Source: an uncultured Mycoplasmatota bacterium
Lineage (GTDB): Bacteria; Bacillota_I; Bacilli_A; RF39; UBA660
Reading direction: 5' to 3'
NCBI GenBank assembly: GCA_900553835.1
Contig: USFF01000002.1
Coordinates: forward strand, 1-64,000
Length of the DNA: 64,000 nt
The position numbers were made by a program, and so were the translations under genes. Of the stretch, positions 23,233 through 32,182 are shown piece after piece; position 1 is the first letter of the stretch, and each line of letters opens with the position of its first letter. A model generated the notes under the pieces. That model worked only from the letters and a program-made list of their open reading frames with translations. It had not been told where the DNA came from and searched no databases.

Positions 23233-24384
23233 TTAGTTATAAATTATTTCGTAAGGATTTTCTGGACTTCCATCTCCAAAGGATTGAGTATCTCCCTTAA
23301 TGCTTATAACTGGTCGTACGCCGTACGAAAAGCTGACATTGCTGCGGTCGAGGTAGCCAGAGTTGCCAGAACCGTGCATAACCCCCACCATAACACCATT
23401 TAACATCCGGTTAGGCGAAAGCAACCACCACATACTACTTCCTGTTACACTTTCCCCAGCACTATTTAGATAATACCATGCATATGGACTTGTTAACTTT
23501 GTGTCATACATTCCTCCTGCATATGCTATTTCATCTGCTGTCATGAGGCCAACAGGGAATTCTAGTTTTGCTTCTGTATTACTTCCTGAAAATGCATCTT
23601 TACTATTTGTACAGTCATAGGTTGGTGTTTTATTTGTAACTAGTCTTGTGTATGCCGCATAGTATAAATCTGAACCAGTCACACTATATGTTCCTTCACC
23701 TATTTCTCTATCATTACAATATACTGCTTCTGTACTTATATATTTGGTATAACTCGATAGATTTGTACTATACCAATTATCTATATATGTTTTTAATGTA
23801 CTATCATTTTCGTTTGTTCTGTTTGAAGCAAGTGTTCCGCTCGTTCCATACATATATCCTACATACATTGCATCATTATATGAACTATTAAATCCACTTG
23901 TACCTATATATCCACTTGTTGTATCAGGACTTGTTCCTGAATACAAAAGCCTTACACTTCCATCATGGTTTGTTCTTATTATTCTCCAGTAAAAGCCTCC
24001 GAATTTAACCCAATTGTTTTGTGCATTTCCTGCAAAGTAATACACATTTTTAGCAGAACTCCCAGCTATGCTCTCAGTTGCTTTGTATAAAGTTCCTGTG
24101 TTAGTAGTTGTAAATGTTGCCCTGAATGATTTTCTTGTTTGTATTGTTGGATTGTCAGATAGCAATTTATTGTATAAAGGAACAGGTTTAGCAGTTCCTT
24201 TTTCAATAAACAAAGTACCACTTAACTTTTTACCCATATCATCACTTTGATCTTCAGTTGTACTATTTTCATACTTAAATTCTGCACTATAGGTATGAGT
24301 TGCTCCTTTTGCTATCTCAACACTATATGCAAGTACTGTGTCTGCTACACTAGTGCTTTTCGGTACATCTGCAAAGTCACTCAT
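23233..24384 (-). pseudogene. Frameshifted surface protein, 3' part with variable lectin-like domain
   Basis: The open frame from a nominal ATG is 383 residues, but coding similarity runs further upstream (GYLQYKITSADGGYNMSDF is in frame before the ATG), so it is the downstream part of a gene whose 5' part is 24465-24695. Residues about 1-95 resemble the second half of a CalY/TasA-type domain. The remainder (YWRIIRTNHDGSVRLLYSG..., MTADEIAYAGGMY, LLSPNR, YGVRPVISIKG) is the C-type-lectin/FGE-like module also found at the end of the 733-residue neighbour. Residues 318-365 are GC-rich and DGR-like. Shares an operon with the 733-residue gene; the frameshift may be decay, a phase switch or an assembly error. 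Confidence 0.7.
23305..23440 (-). other. GC-rich DGR-like variable region (paralogue 1)
   Basis: By my count 64 of 120 bases (23311-23430) are G or C, in a locus near 30%. It encodes MWWLLSPNR through GVRPVISI, the usual frame for the variable residues of diversity-generating retroelement targets, and uses codons (CGG, CGC, CTC, TCG) rare elsewhere in the window. No reverse transcriptase or template repeat is in the window. Confidence 0.5.
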
Positions 24385-24464
24385 ATTGTATCCACCGTCT
24401 GCAGAAGTTATTTTATATTGTAAATATCCTGTAGTTACAAAAGTATTTACTAAATTTTTTATAA

Positions 24465-24695
24465 CTATTCATTCTTTACAGTGAAAGTATTTACTCCACT
24501 ACTCCATCCTGGTTCTATCTCTGTTCCTGCTATAGTGCCACTTCCATTAGTAAATATTATTTTTAAATCTGTACTTTCTACAGATATATTTTTACCTGTT
24601 CCAAATATTTCTGTTGTAAAGTATGCTAGTGTTACAGATAATACTACTACTAACAAACTTCCTAATATTATAATTAATTCTTTCTTCTTTTTCAT
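24465..24695 (-). pseudogene. Frameshifted surface protein, 5' part (CalY/TasA-type signal region)
   Basis: 76 codons beginning MKKKKELIIILGSLLVVVLS, a signal anchor followed by YFTTEIFGTGKNISVESTDLKI and EPGWSSGVNTFTVKNE, typical of SipW-processed camelysin/TasA-like proteins. It stops at TAG (24465) where these proteins normally continue; the natural continuation appears in a second frame from about 24440 onward. So this is the N-terminal part of the same gene as 23233-24384. RBS AAGGAAGT precedes ATG. Confidence 0.65.
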
Positions 24696-24731
24696 ATAGA
24701 CTTCCTTTATTTTTTATGACTTACTATTTAT

Positions 24732-26933
24732 TTATAAAGTTAACTGATATGGATTTGAAGCAGTACCATCTCCTGAAGAAACTTTAACTGTTGACTTAAC
24801 TGAGATAACTGGTCTAACTCTTCTAACACCATGTACGAAACCATCATCTAGAATTCCAGGATAGTTTGAACCACCTACAACCATTGAACGAGCAGAGGTT
24901 TCATCACCACTCCAGCGGTATGGAGATAAAAGCATCCAATATGTTGATCCCATTATACTACTGCCTGCACTGTTAAGATAGAACCAAGCTGATGCGTTAT
25001 TTGTGCCATATACTCCTCCTGCATAAGCAACTTCATCTGCTGTCATTAAGGCAATTGGATACTTTAGTTTTGCACTTGAATTACTTCCTGAAAATGCATC
25101 TCCCTGTGTAGTACAATCATATGTTGGAGTTTTATTTGTTGTTAATCTTGTATAAGGTCCAAAGTAGAAATTTGTACTTCCTGTATTGTAAGTTCCACTT
25201 CCTATATTTCTATCATTACAGTATACTGCTGTAGTACTTAAATAACTTGCATAACTAGTTAAGTTACTTTCATACCATGTATCTATTGCTTTTTTTATTG
25301 TGCTATCATTAGTATTTGTTCTATTTGATGCAAGGCTACCTGTCGTTCCATACATATATCCTACGTACATTGGATTATTTACTGTATCACTAAATGCAAT
25401 AGATGCTGAATTTATGTAACCCGCTGTTGTATTATGACTTGTCCCTGAATATAGCATTCTTACACTTCCATCTGCATTTGTTCTTATTATTCTCCAGTAA
25501 AAGTTAGCAAATTTAACCCAGTTATTTGTAGTATTTCCTGCGTAATAGTAAACTGTTGTGCTTGAAGTATTATGTACATTCTTTTCAGTTGCTTTATAAA
25601 GAGTTCCAGTTGTTGTACTTGTAAGTACATCGCTAAATGAACTTCTAGTTGATTTAGTTGGATTGTCTGCTAAAATTATATTATATAAAGTTGCAACAGG
25701 AAGTGTTACTGTACATGTACCATCTTTAGTTATATTACTAACTGTAAGTGTTGATCCACTTACACTTCCTGTACCTGAAGTACAAGTTACAGTTGTGCCT
25801 TTTACTGTATAACCTGAATTAGCTGTAATAGTATAAGTAGTACTTTTACCATATGCTACATATCCTCCACCAGTTACACTGCCATTACTAACAGTTACAT
25901 TAACCTTATGTAATTTAACCCACCCTGCATATATTGTTTTATCACTTTTTTCACTTAATATACTTGCTGAAGTATATTCGGATATTTTTCTATTTTCTCT
26001 TTTACCATAATCTAAATAATGAGTATATAAACTATTTTCATTATGTCCAAATGCAGTATTTAAATCAGAATAAGTATCTGCATAAAAGTATAGTGGATGT
26101 TCTTTATATTCTAAGCTATACCATCCTAAAAATGCATATCCATCTCTTGAAGGTGTCGGCAATGTACCAAAAGTTTCTTTATATCCCATATTTTTAGTAG
26201 AAACAGTTCCTGAAATATCTATGTTTGAAAATGTATATGTTTTATTAGTACCATTAACATCTAAACGAAGCCAATATGTTCCTGTTACGGTTGGAGTAAA
26301 TTTAAAATTTTTATTAGAAATCATATGATAATATGTATTATATGCTCCATTTAACATTAAGAATGCTTCAACGGTACTTGTCCCTGGATTAGTACCCCAC
26401 ACACCATTAGTATCACAATTAAAAGTATAAGTTTTATTTGCTTCTAAATATACTCTTGCATTAATGAAACCATACCCATCATCACTTTTTCCAGTAACTG
26501 TAACAACCTTATCTTTTACAGTATAAGTCATATATTCTGAGGTAACATTACTTACATCATCTAGATTATATACTAGATTATTTGTACTATAAGTAAGAAC
26601 ATATACTCCCTTTTTAAAATTCATTGTACAATAATCAGGCATTTTTACATTAGATAGACTAATACTACTGTCATCTCTATTAAAAGTAGCAGTAGTGCCA
26701 TTCTTACAAGTAATACTTTCTACTTCATAAGCTTCGATTAGATCAGCATAACTTAAATCAGTTTGTTCTCCTTCTAAAGTATAAGCCTCTATTCCATCAG
26801 GTTTTTTAATTAGTTCTTTAATAGAAACTCTTTCTTCATTACTTTCTTTATTATTATCTTTTAGTATAAAAGATAATGTTAAATTAATAGTTAAAACTAA
26901 AATAGTAATAAATATAATTAATTTTCTTTTCAT
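24732..26933 (-). CDS. Secreted/anchored surface protein with InlB-type repeat and variable lectin-like C-terminus
   Basis: 733 residues. Signal anchor MKRKLIIFITILVLTINLTL (1-20); a middle region with a Listeria-Bacteroides (Flg_new/InlB B) repeat (FGTLPTPSRDGYAFLGWY... YAGW) near 265-350; a beta-rich repeat VTVSNGSVTGGGYVAYGKS; then, from about residue 430, the C-type-lectin/FGE-like module with FYWRIIRTNADGSVRMLYSG, MTADEVAYAGGVY, LLSPYR and RVRPVISV. The ATG at 26933 has AAAGGAAAAGAGG upstream; a GTG ten codons earlier falls in the attenuator U-run. Expression should pass through the leader ORF and attenuator at 26962-27083. Likely an adhesin or phage/host-facing binding protein. Confidence 0.8.
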   Translation of the reverse strand: MKRKLIIFITILVLTINLTLSFILKDNNKESNEERVSIKELIKKPDGIEAYTLEGEQTDLSYADLIEAYEVESITCKNGTTATFNRDDSSISLSNVKMPDYCTMNFKKGVYVLTYSTNNLVYNLDDVSNVTSEYMTYTVKDKVVTVTGKSDDGYGFINARVYLEANKTYTFNCDTNGVWGTNPGTSTVEAFLMLNGAYNTYYHMISNKNFKFTPTVTGTYWLRLDVNGTNKTYTFSNIDISGTVSTKNMGYKETFGTLPTPSRDGYAFLGWYSLEYKEHPLYFYADTYSDLNTAFGHNENSLYTHYLDYGKRENRKISEYTSASILSEKSDKTIYAGWVKLHKVNVTVSNGSVTGGGYVAYGKSTTYTITANSGYTVKGTTVTCTSGTGSVSGSTLTVSNITKDGTCTVTLPVATLYNIILADNPTKSTRSSFSDVLTSTTTGTLYKATEKNVHNTSSTTVYYYAGNTTNNWVKFANFYWRIIRTNADGSVRMLYSGTSHNTTAGYINSASIAFSDTVNNPMYVGYMYGTTGSLASNRTNTNDSTIKKAIDTWYESNLTSYASYLSTTAVYCNDRNIGSGTYNTGSTNFYFGPYTRLTTNKTPTYDCTTQGDAFSGSNSSAKLKYPIALMTADEVAYAGGVYGTNNASAWFYLNSAGSSIMGSTYWMLLSPYRWSGDETSARSMVVGGSNYPGILDDGFVHGVRRVRPVISVKSTVKVSSGDGTASNPYQLTL
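24815..24960 (-). other. Possible DGR-like variable region (paralogue 2)
   Basis: Equivalent of 23305-23440 in the 733-residue gene: encodes TYWMLLSPYRWSGDETSARS through RVRPVISV. 52 of 120 bases (24811-24930) are G or C by my count, above the local level but less than in paralogue 1. Confidence 0.4.
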
Positions 26934-26961
26934 AAAAACCTCTTTTCCTTTAATACACACC

Positions 26962-26987
26962 AAAAAGAGATAGGGTTATCCTATCTC
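26962..26987 (-). terminator. Attenuator hairpin before the 733-residue gene
   Basis: GAGATAGG / CCTATCTC perfect 8-bp stem, 5-nt loop, five U; it ends 29 nt before the ATG of the surface protein. Because no complete gene precedes it apart from the 21-codon leader ORF, it acts as an intrinsic terminator in the mRNA leader. Confidence 0.8.
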
Positions 26988-27017
26988 ATTAAAGCACATG
27001 AAAAACTTAGAGGTTTA

Positions 27018-27083
27018 CTAGTTATTAATAGTAACCCCCCCCCCTAGTACTTTATTTTGTACAAGAGTGCTATTGTTTTTCAT
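27018..27083 (-). CDS. 21-codon leader ORF with a G10 tract
   Basis: Reads MKNNSTLVQNKVLGGG then VTINN and stop TAG. AAAGGAGAGA lies 7 nt before the ATG, a better ribosome site than most genes here have. The three Gly codons plus one base of the next are a run of ten G (27044-27035). Changing the tract to nine G would extend the frame by 13 codons to a TAG in the left arm of the attenuator stem; eleven G would stop it at once. It probably works as a translated regulator, not as a functional peptide. Confidence 0.65.
   Translation of the reverse strand: MKNNSTLVQNKVLGGGVTINN
27035..27044. repeat. Homopolymer of ten C (G on the coding strand)
   Basis: Ten C in a row in a genome of about 28% GC; the longest G/C run I noticed in the window. 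Slippage-prone and inside a translated leader. Confidence 0.95.
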
Positions 27084-27215
27084 GTTTATCTCTCCTTTGT
27101 TTTTTTGAAACATATGTACCATATTCTGTACATTATATTTCTTGTAGTTTCCTACAATAAAATAATACCACAAAAAGTTTAGTTTACAAGCACTAATTTC
27201 TTGTACTTTTTGTGA
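27053..27215 (-). repeat. Leader repeat, copy B
   Basis: Minus-strand promoter and leader about 85% identical by eye to 1-170. Contains TTGTAG-GAAA-CTACAA hairpin, TGTACC...TGTACA inverted repeat (27115-27132), ribosome site and first ten codons of the leader ORF. Confidence 0.8.
27162..27189 (-). promoter_or_regulatory. Promoter of the leader ORF and surface operon
   Basis: TTGTAA (27189-27184), 16-nt spacer ending TGTGG, TATTAT (27167-27162). Both hexamers and the TGTGG are conserved in copy A. Confidence 0.65.
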
Positions 27216-27232
27216 TACTGATGTTATTTTAT

Positions 27233-28135
27233 TTAATTTCTTCTATTTTCTCCTATTAGAGATATTTGTACTGTTAATTCTTTTATTCTTTCTATTATTC
27301 TTCTAGCTTTTATTTTATCTGTACTAGTACTAGTTTCTGATAAGTGGTTTTCTAGTTCATCTAAAGTAAAGTTTGATGTAAAAAATGTTATTTTTTTATT
27401 ATCCATTCTACTTTGTAAGATACCACCTAATACTTCATCTCTACTCCAAGGAGTGTTATTTTCTGCACCTATGTCATCTATTAATAATATATCTGCATTT
27501 ATTAGTTCATTATAAACTTGCTCATAACTTTCATTTTTACTATTAAATGAGTCTTTTAATCTTTTAAGTAATAAAGGATAGTATATACTAACACATTTAA
27601 TGCTTTTTCTAGATAATTCATTTAATAAAGCATTTAATATGTAACTTTTACCAGTACCAAAAGATCCACTTAGGTATATACCTTTTTTATTTGGATATTC
27701 TTCCATAAATGATTTTAAGTATGAAAGAAGTTCTATTCTTGCTTTATCATTATAGTAAACTTCTTTCATTTTAGCATTTTTAAGTAAACTAGAAGTTTCA
27801 TAAAATACTACATTACTTTTGTATTTATCATTTTCTTTTTTATATTTACATGGTGTGTAATTAAATGTAAGATAATCTTCTTTTTTAGTAGGATAATCTA
27901 CATAACCTACTACTTCATTTAAACAGTTATTTAGTCCTTTACAATTTTTACAATTATTTAATTCTTTAACTGTTTTTTCAAGTTTAGAAGTATATTTGCA
28001 TAGTTCTTCTTTTGGAAGATTTAATCTATAACAAAGACTTGCAAAGTCTTGTGTTTCCATACAAATCATAAAGTTTTTTTCATTTAATCTTTTTATATCT
28101 TTTTTACTATTTATTAAGTTATCTATATTCTTCAT
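27233..28135 (-). CDS. dnaI: Helicase loader DnaI
   Basis: AAA+ ATPase that loads replicative helicase in Firmicutes with DnaB/DnaD. N-terminal zinc-binding cysteines are visible in NCKNCKGLNNC and the later PCKYK. Walker A is GSFGTGKSY (near 157-165), Walker B ILLIDDIGAE, sensor TFFTSNF and arginine-finger region KARRIIERIKEL. 300 residues. It overlaps the upstream dnaB stop by 1 nt (ATGA type). Confidence 0.92.
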   Translation of the reverse strand: MKNIDNLINSKKDIKRLNEKNFMICMETQDFASLCYRLNLPKEELCKYTSKLEKTVKELNNCKNCKGLNNCLNEVVGYVDYPTKKEDYLTFNYTPCKYKKENDKYKSNVVFYETSSLLKNAKMKEVYYNDKARIELLSYLKSFMEEYPNKKGIYLSGSFGTGKSYILNALLNELSRKSIKCVSIYYPLLLKRLKDSFNSKNESYEQVYNELINADILLIDDIGAENNTPWSRDEVLGGILQSRMDNKKITFFTSNFTLDELENHLSETSTSTDKIKARRIIERIKELTVQISLIGENRRN

Positions 28136-29427
28136 TAAAAACTCCTTATAAAGCCTTCAAGTTCATCTTTTATATCTCCATTTAGTTCTTCTTTTTTTAA
28201 GTTTTTATTAAACCAGTCTGGAGTTGTTTCCTCTTTTTTAGTACTTTTTGTTACAGTTGTTTTCTTTAATTTTTTATGACTTTTTTCTGCATAACTCATT
28301 GCTTCTTTAGCAGTTTCTAACCCAGCTCGTTTCCATTCTCCTGCTACTACTTCTACATAACTTTTTACTAATCTATTGTTTTGTGTTTTAAGTATGTAGT
28401 CTATTAGTACATTACATACAGCTGGATTTAGTTTTAAGTCTACTACTAGCATTTCTAGTATTTTCATATCTCTTTCAGTAGGTCTTACACCTTTATATTT
28501 ACTTTTTAAGAAGTCATATGGTTTAGTACTTTCAAATACTTTGATAATTCTTCCTTTTAGTGTATTGTCTCCACTTGGACTTCTTAAGTAGTCTGGTTGA
28601 TTTTTAAATATTAAACTAGGAAGTCTTCCATCATTATTAAATTCATAGTATTTTCTTGTATTATTTTTTAACTCTTCTTTTTCTATTAAACCTTTTTCAT
28701 TTAAACTCACTTTAACTATATCTGACATAGTTAAAGGATCTAAGTTATATAGAAATGCTAAATTAGTTATTAATTCTTTTACACTTTTAGTTAATGCTTT
28801 TTCATTAAGCAAATTCTTAGGCATACTACTTAGTAAAGCATCAAAGTCAAATATTTGTTCATATTCTATATTTCTTTTATTTTTACTTACTATTTCTTCT
28901 TCGTTTATTAACTCAAAGTTAGAATAGTTTTTACTTTTAAAAGTCATGTCAAAAGGACTAGTTATGTCCTGATAGTTACTTAAATTAATTGATGGTACTT
29001 TAAAGTAAGATTTTATTCTTAAGTATTCTTCTTTACCAACATTATTATAAAGAACCATATTGAATATAGGATGATTAAAGAATTCATTTACAGATAAAGG
29101 ACTATAGAGTTCATATACATATGAATTTATACTTCCCTCTTTTACAAATGTTTTCATTAAACCTATTCCTTCTAGTTTAATTCTAGCTTCTTTTATGCTT
29201 TCAAGTGAGTCGCCTAGATTAGTCATTAAGTGATGATGAGTTAGTTCTGGACTTACGAAATTACTTGCTTTTAATTCGCTATATAAGATGTTATATAGTG
29301 TTACTGCAGTGTTACCTATTATTGGCATATAAAGCATGTTAAGTACTATTTTGTCATATTCATTGAGCATGCTTTTATTTACTACTATATACATGTCTGC
29401 TGGAAGCAATGTTACTTTGTTTTTCAT
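28135..29427 (-). CDS. dnaB: Replication initiation and membrane attachment protein DnaB (Firmicutes type)
   Basis: 430 residues, not the helicase but the B. subtilis-type initiation protein that with DnaD and DnaI loads it. N-terminal winged-helix region (LNEYDKIVLNMLYMPIIGNTAVTLY) and a C-terminal DnaD-like domain (residues about 290-375, ERDMKILEMLVVDLKLNPAVCNVLIDYIL ... NRLVKSYVEVVAGEWKRAGLETAKEA shown in parts). Directly precedes dnaI, the usual order. RBS AGGTGGTC. Confidence 0.88.
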   Translation of the reverse strand: MKNKVTLLPADMYIVVNKSMLNEYDKIVLNMLYMPIIGNTAVTLYNILYSELKASNFVSPELTHHHLMTNLGDSLESIKEARIKLEGIGLMKTFVKEGSINSYVYELYSPLSVNEFFNHPIFNMVLYNNVGKEEYLRIKSYFKVPSINLSNYQDITSPFDMTFKSKNYSNFELINEEEIVSKNKRNIEYEQIFDFDALLSSMPKNLLNEKALTKSVKELITNLAFLYNLDPLTMSDIVKVSLNEKGLIEKEELKNNTRKYYEFNNDGRLPSLIFKNQPDYLRSPSGDNTLKGRIIKVFESTKPYDFLKSKYKGVRPTERDMKILEMLVVDLKLNPAVCNVLIDYILKTQNNRLVKSYVEVVAGEWKRAGLETAKEAMSYAEKSHKKLKKTTVTKSTKKEETTPDWFNKNLKKEELNGDIKDELEGFIRSF

Positions 29428-29484
29428 AAGACCACCTAGTAATTATTTTATATTAAAGTTTAAAATAAAACAAGTATTTTAAAA

Positions 29485-29516
29485 GAAAAAAGCTAATTAT
29501 TTTTTAAATAATTAGC
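29485..29516 (-). terminator. Terminator of the SGNH-hydrolase gene
   Basis: GCTAATTATTT / AAATAATTAGC hairpin overlapping the stop codon, followed by six U. Confidence 0.85.
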
Positions 29517-30455
29517 CATGTTTTCTCCCCATTTAAAGAAATAGAATGATTTAGGATGTATTCCATCATTTGCATATGGTTTTTCATTTTCTTTTAAGTA
29601 TTCACTATTATCTAAGTATGGAACATTTAATTCATTTAGTAACTCGACTAGTTTTTCGTTATAAGTGTTTAAATACTGATATTGAGTTCTACTTTTTAAA
29701 GCATTTTCTCCTACTGGTAATATTAGATTAACTATTATTTTTGTATTAGGTAGTTCATTTCTTAAAAATTCTATTTTTTCTCTATAGAAATTAATGAATT
29801 TTTGATAGTTAGAACCCCATGCTAATATATCATTACAACCATAACTTAAGAATAAGTAATTTGGGTTATACGCTTTTACTCCATCTAAATCTTTTTCCAT
29901 GTTATCTATTCTTCTACCACGAGTAAATATTACATTTTCTTTGTTTAATACTCCATAACAACTTAGTCCTTCAGCCATTGAGTCACCAATTGCCATTGCA
30001 TGCTTTTCAGTAAATATTTTCTTTACTTCACTTTTAGTACTAGAACTAGTAGTTGAAGTGTTTGTGTTTGCATTAGGTTTCGTAGTTTGTTTTACTTCTA
30101 TTTTCTTCCATTTTGCTGTTAAAGTTATATCACTATTTATAGTTATTTTATCCTTTACTTGTTCATTATTTTCATTATACCAGCCTAGAAAAGTATATCC
30201 TTTATAAGTTGGTGCTTCTGGAATTGTTAATTCTTCATTTTCTTTTATAGTTATTTCTTCTAGACTACTTCCACCATTTGAATTAAAAGTTACTTTGTAA
30301 TATTTTTCTTCTACTTTTACTTCTTCTTTTAGTTCATCTTTAGTTTCTTCTTTTACTTTATAGACTTTAAAATAGTAGTATAACCCACCAGATATTAAAG
30401 ATATACTTAGAATCACTAAAAGTATACTAATTATTATATTTCCTTTTTTGTTCAT
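29493..30455 (-). CDS. Secreted SGNH-fold hydrolase with InlB-type repeat
   Basis: 320 residues. Anchor helix MKKGNIIISILL-type at residues 1-27; an InlB B repeat (VTFNSNGGSSLEEITI... GYTFLGWY... LTAKW) at about 52-118; a Thr/Ser/Asn linker; then an SGNH/GDSL domain from about 152: AIGDSMAEGL (nucleophile Ser), YLFLSYGCNDIL (Gly/Asn blocks) and the C-terminal DGIHP with catalytic Asp-His. It probably removes an acyl/acetyl group from a cell-surface glycan or wall component. It is the last gene of a short run after the 530-residue gene. Confidence 0.82.
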   Translation of the reverse strand: MNKKGNIIISILLVILSISLISGGLYYYFKVYKVKEETKDELKEEVKVEEKYYKVTFNSNGGSSLEEITIKENEELTIPEAPTYKGYTFLGWYNENNEQVKDKITINSDITLTAKWKKIEVKQTTKPNANTNTSTTSSSTKSEVKKIFTEKHAMAIGDSMAEGLSCYGVLNKENVIFTRGRRIDNMEKDLDGVKAYNPNYLFLSYGCNDILAWGSNYQKFINFYREKIEFLRNELPNTKIIVNLILPVGENALKSRTQYQYLNTYNEKLVELLNELNVPYLDNSEYLKENEKPYANDGIHPKSFYFFKWGENMANYLKNN

Positions 30456-30491
30456 GTTTACTCCTTTCTAACTTGAGCATTAAAGAGCAAG

Positions 30492-32084
30492 TTAGTCAGC
30501 TTGCTCTAGATTTGTTACACTTGTTACGTTTGTTTTTCCATTATAGTAAACTACTAATTTAGAACCTTTAGTTATAAATGGAAGTATGTCTTTATTTACT
30601 TTTATACTTACTTTATATTTATTATTTTCAGTATCAGTTATATAGTAATAAGTATTTCCATCTATTATAACTTCTTTAATAGTATTTACTACTATTTCAG
30701 TTTTTTCTTCTTTACCAGTTACTTTCTCTGGAATGTTATTTAAATAGTTTTCTTTAGCTTTTTCTACACCTTGACTTGCATCTGTTACTACTACTTTTTG
30801 GTAATCTTCTACATCAATGAAAGCATACATTTTTACTAGTCCTGCATTATCTTTTAAACTTACTAAATATGTTGGTCTATTATTTAAGTTTATTAGAAGT
30901 GGGAATGTACTAGTATATTTCATTTGCTGTACTTGCCCTTCTGCACTTGCCATTGCTGAATATTCTTCTGCTCCTGGTACTTGATAGAAGAATGTTTCTT
31001 TAGTTCTCATGTTTGCTAATATAAAACCTATGTTACTTTCATCTGTACTTACAGAAGTTATACCAGTATATAAGTATACATCATCATCTTTTACTAAGTA
31101 GTTATACCCATCAGTTGTCATTACTACTCCAGTTTGACTAAATAGTGAGTTAAAGAAACCTTTTTGATATAATCCCCAGTCATCTACTTGTTCAATTATT
31201 AATTTTGCATCATATACATGATCTACCCATGAAGGTACATCTTTAGTTTTATAGTAATTTGTTTTACCATTTACAGGATTAACTATTACTACACCTTTTA
31301 CATCTCTTTTTAGTCCTACTGCTTTATATTTAAATACTGGGACTATAAAGTATGGATTACCATCATTATCAAGTTCAAAGTTTGCAGTTCCAAATATAAG
31401 TGTTGGATATTTAAATCTTAATAATCTAGGTAAATAATCATTAAAGTAAGCACTTTCTGTATATTTCATACCTTTTGGAAGTTTTACTAAATCACTTGTA
31501 CCATTTACACTATTAACTTTTATGTAGCCAGTTATTCCTTTTTTTCTATTTTTTATCCATTTGAAGAAACCATTATATTCTAGTGGCGTTACCCTTACAA
31601 TTTCTCCATCATAATTTATTTGAGTATATAAGTCACTTACATAGTACTGGCTTACCATTTCAGGCATTCTTCCGACAGTTCTATCTCCTAGTTTAGTACT
31701 AGAATCTTTATCTAGAAGTGGTAATTTACTAAAGTCCACTTCTTCAATGTCATCAGTAAATTCATTATCAGTAATTATATCTATTCTTTTACTATAACTT
31801 TTGCTATTAAATATTGGACTACAAGCTATGTCAGTTATAGTTATAAAAGCACATACTAGAATAAATGCTCCTGCAAATATTTTAAATGGACCCACCATTA
31901 CTTTAACACTTCTCTTTTTAATTAAACTAAATATTGAAGCAGTAAAAGCATATATAAATATTAGGAATATTAAAAATACCCAAAAGCCTAAGCTATGAAT
32001 GTTTATTGCTGGTAAAAACAAATAAAACATTATAAAACCTACTACTAAAGTTATTAAACCACTAAATAAATTTTCTTTTTTCAT
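30492..32084 (-). CDS. Large membrane protein with extracellular domain, unknown function
   Basis: 530 residues. Three hydrophobic helices in the first ~95 residues (GLITLVVGFIMFYLFLPAIN, WVFLIFLIFIYAFTASIFSL, IFAGAFILVCAFITITDIAC) followed by about 430 residues of soluble, beta-rich sequence that should face outside, with FNSKSYSKRIDIIT, KYPTLIFGTANFELDNDG and TKETFFYQVPGAEEYSAMAS. Similar proteins are common in gut Firmicutes as conserved hypotheticals. A hairpin GAGCAAG / CTTGCTC overlaps the stop codon. Confidence 0.65.
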   Translation of the reverse strand: MKKENLFSGLITLVVGFIMFYLFLPAINIHSLGFWVFLIFLIFIYAFTASIFSLIKKRSVKVMVGPFKIFAGAFILVCAFITITDIACSPIFNSKSYSKRIDIITDNEFTDDIEEVDFSKLPLLDKDSSTKLGDRTVGRMPEMVSQYYVSDLYTQINYDGEIVRVTPLEYNGFFKWIKNRKKGITGYIKVNSVNGTSDLVKLPKGMKYTESAYFNDYLPRLLRFKYPTLIFGTANFELDNDGNPYFIVPVFKYKAVGLKRDVKGVVIVNPVNGKTNYYKTKDVPSWVDHVYDAKLIIEQVDDWGLYQKGFFNSLFSQTGVVMTTDGYNYLVKDDDVYLYTGITSVSTDESNIGFILANMRTKETFFYQVPGAEEYSAMASAEGQVQQMKYTSTFPLLINLNNRPTYLVSLKDNAGLVKMYAFIDVEDYQKVVVTDASQGVEKAKENYLNNIPEKVTGKEEKTEIVVNTIKEVIIDGNTYYYITDTENNKYKVSIKVNKDILPFITKGSKLVVYYNGKTNVTSVTNLEQAD

Positions 32085-32182
32085 TTTTTAAAGATCCTTT
32101 CTTATTTGACTATATATTACTTCTTTAGATTTATTTAATTATAATATCGCCTACCTTAAATAGCATTTTTTCTCCTTTTAAA

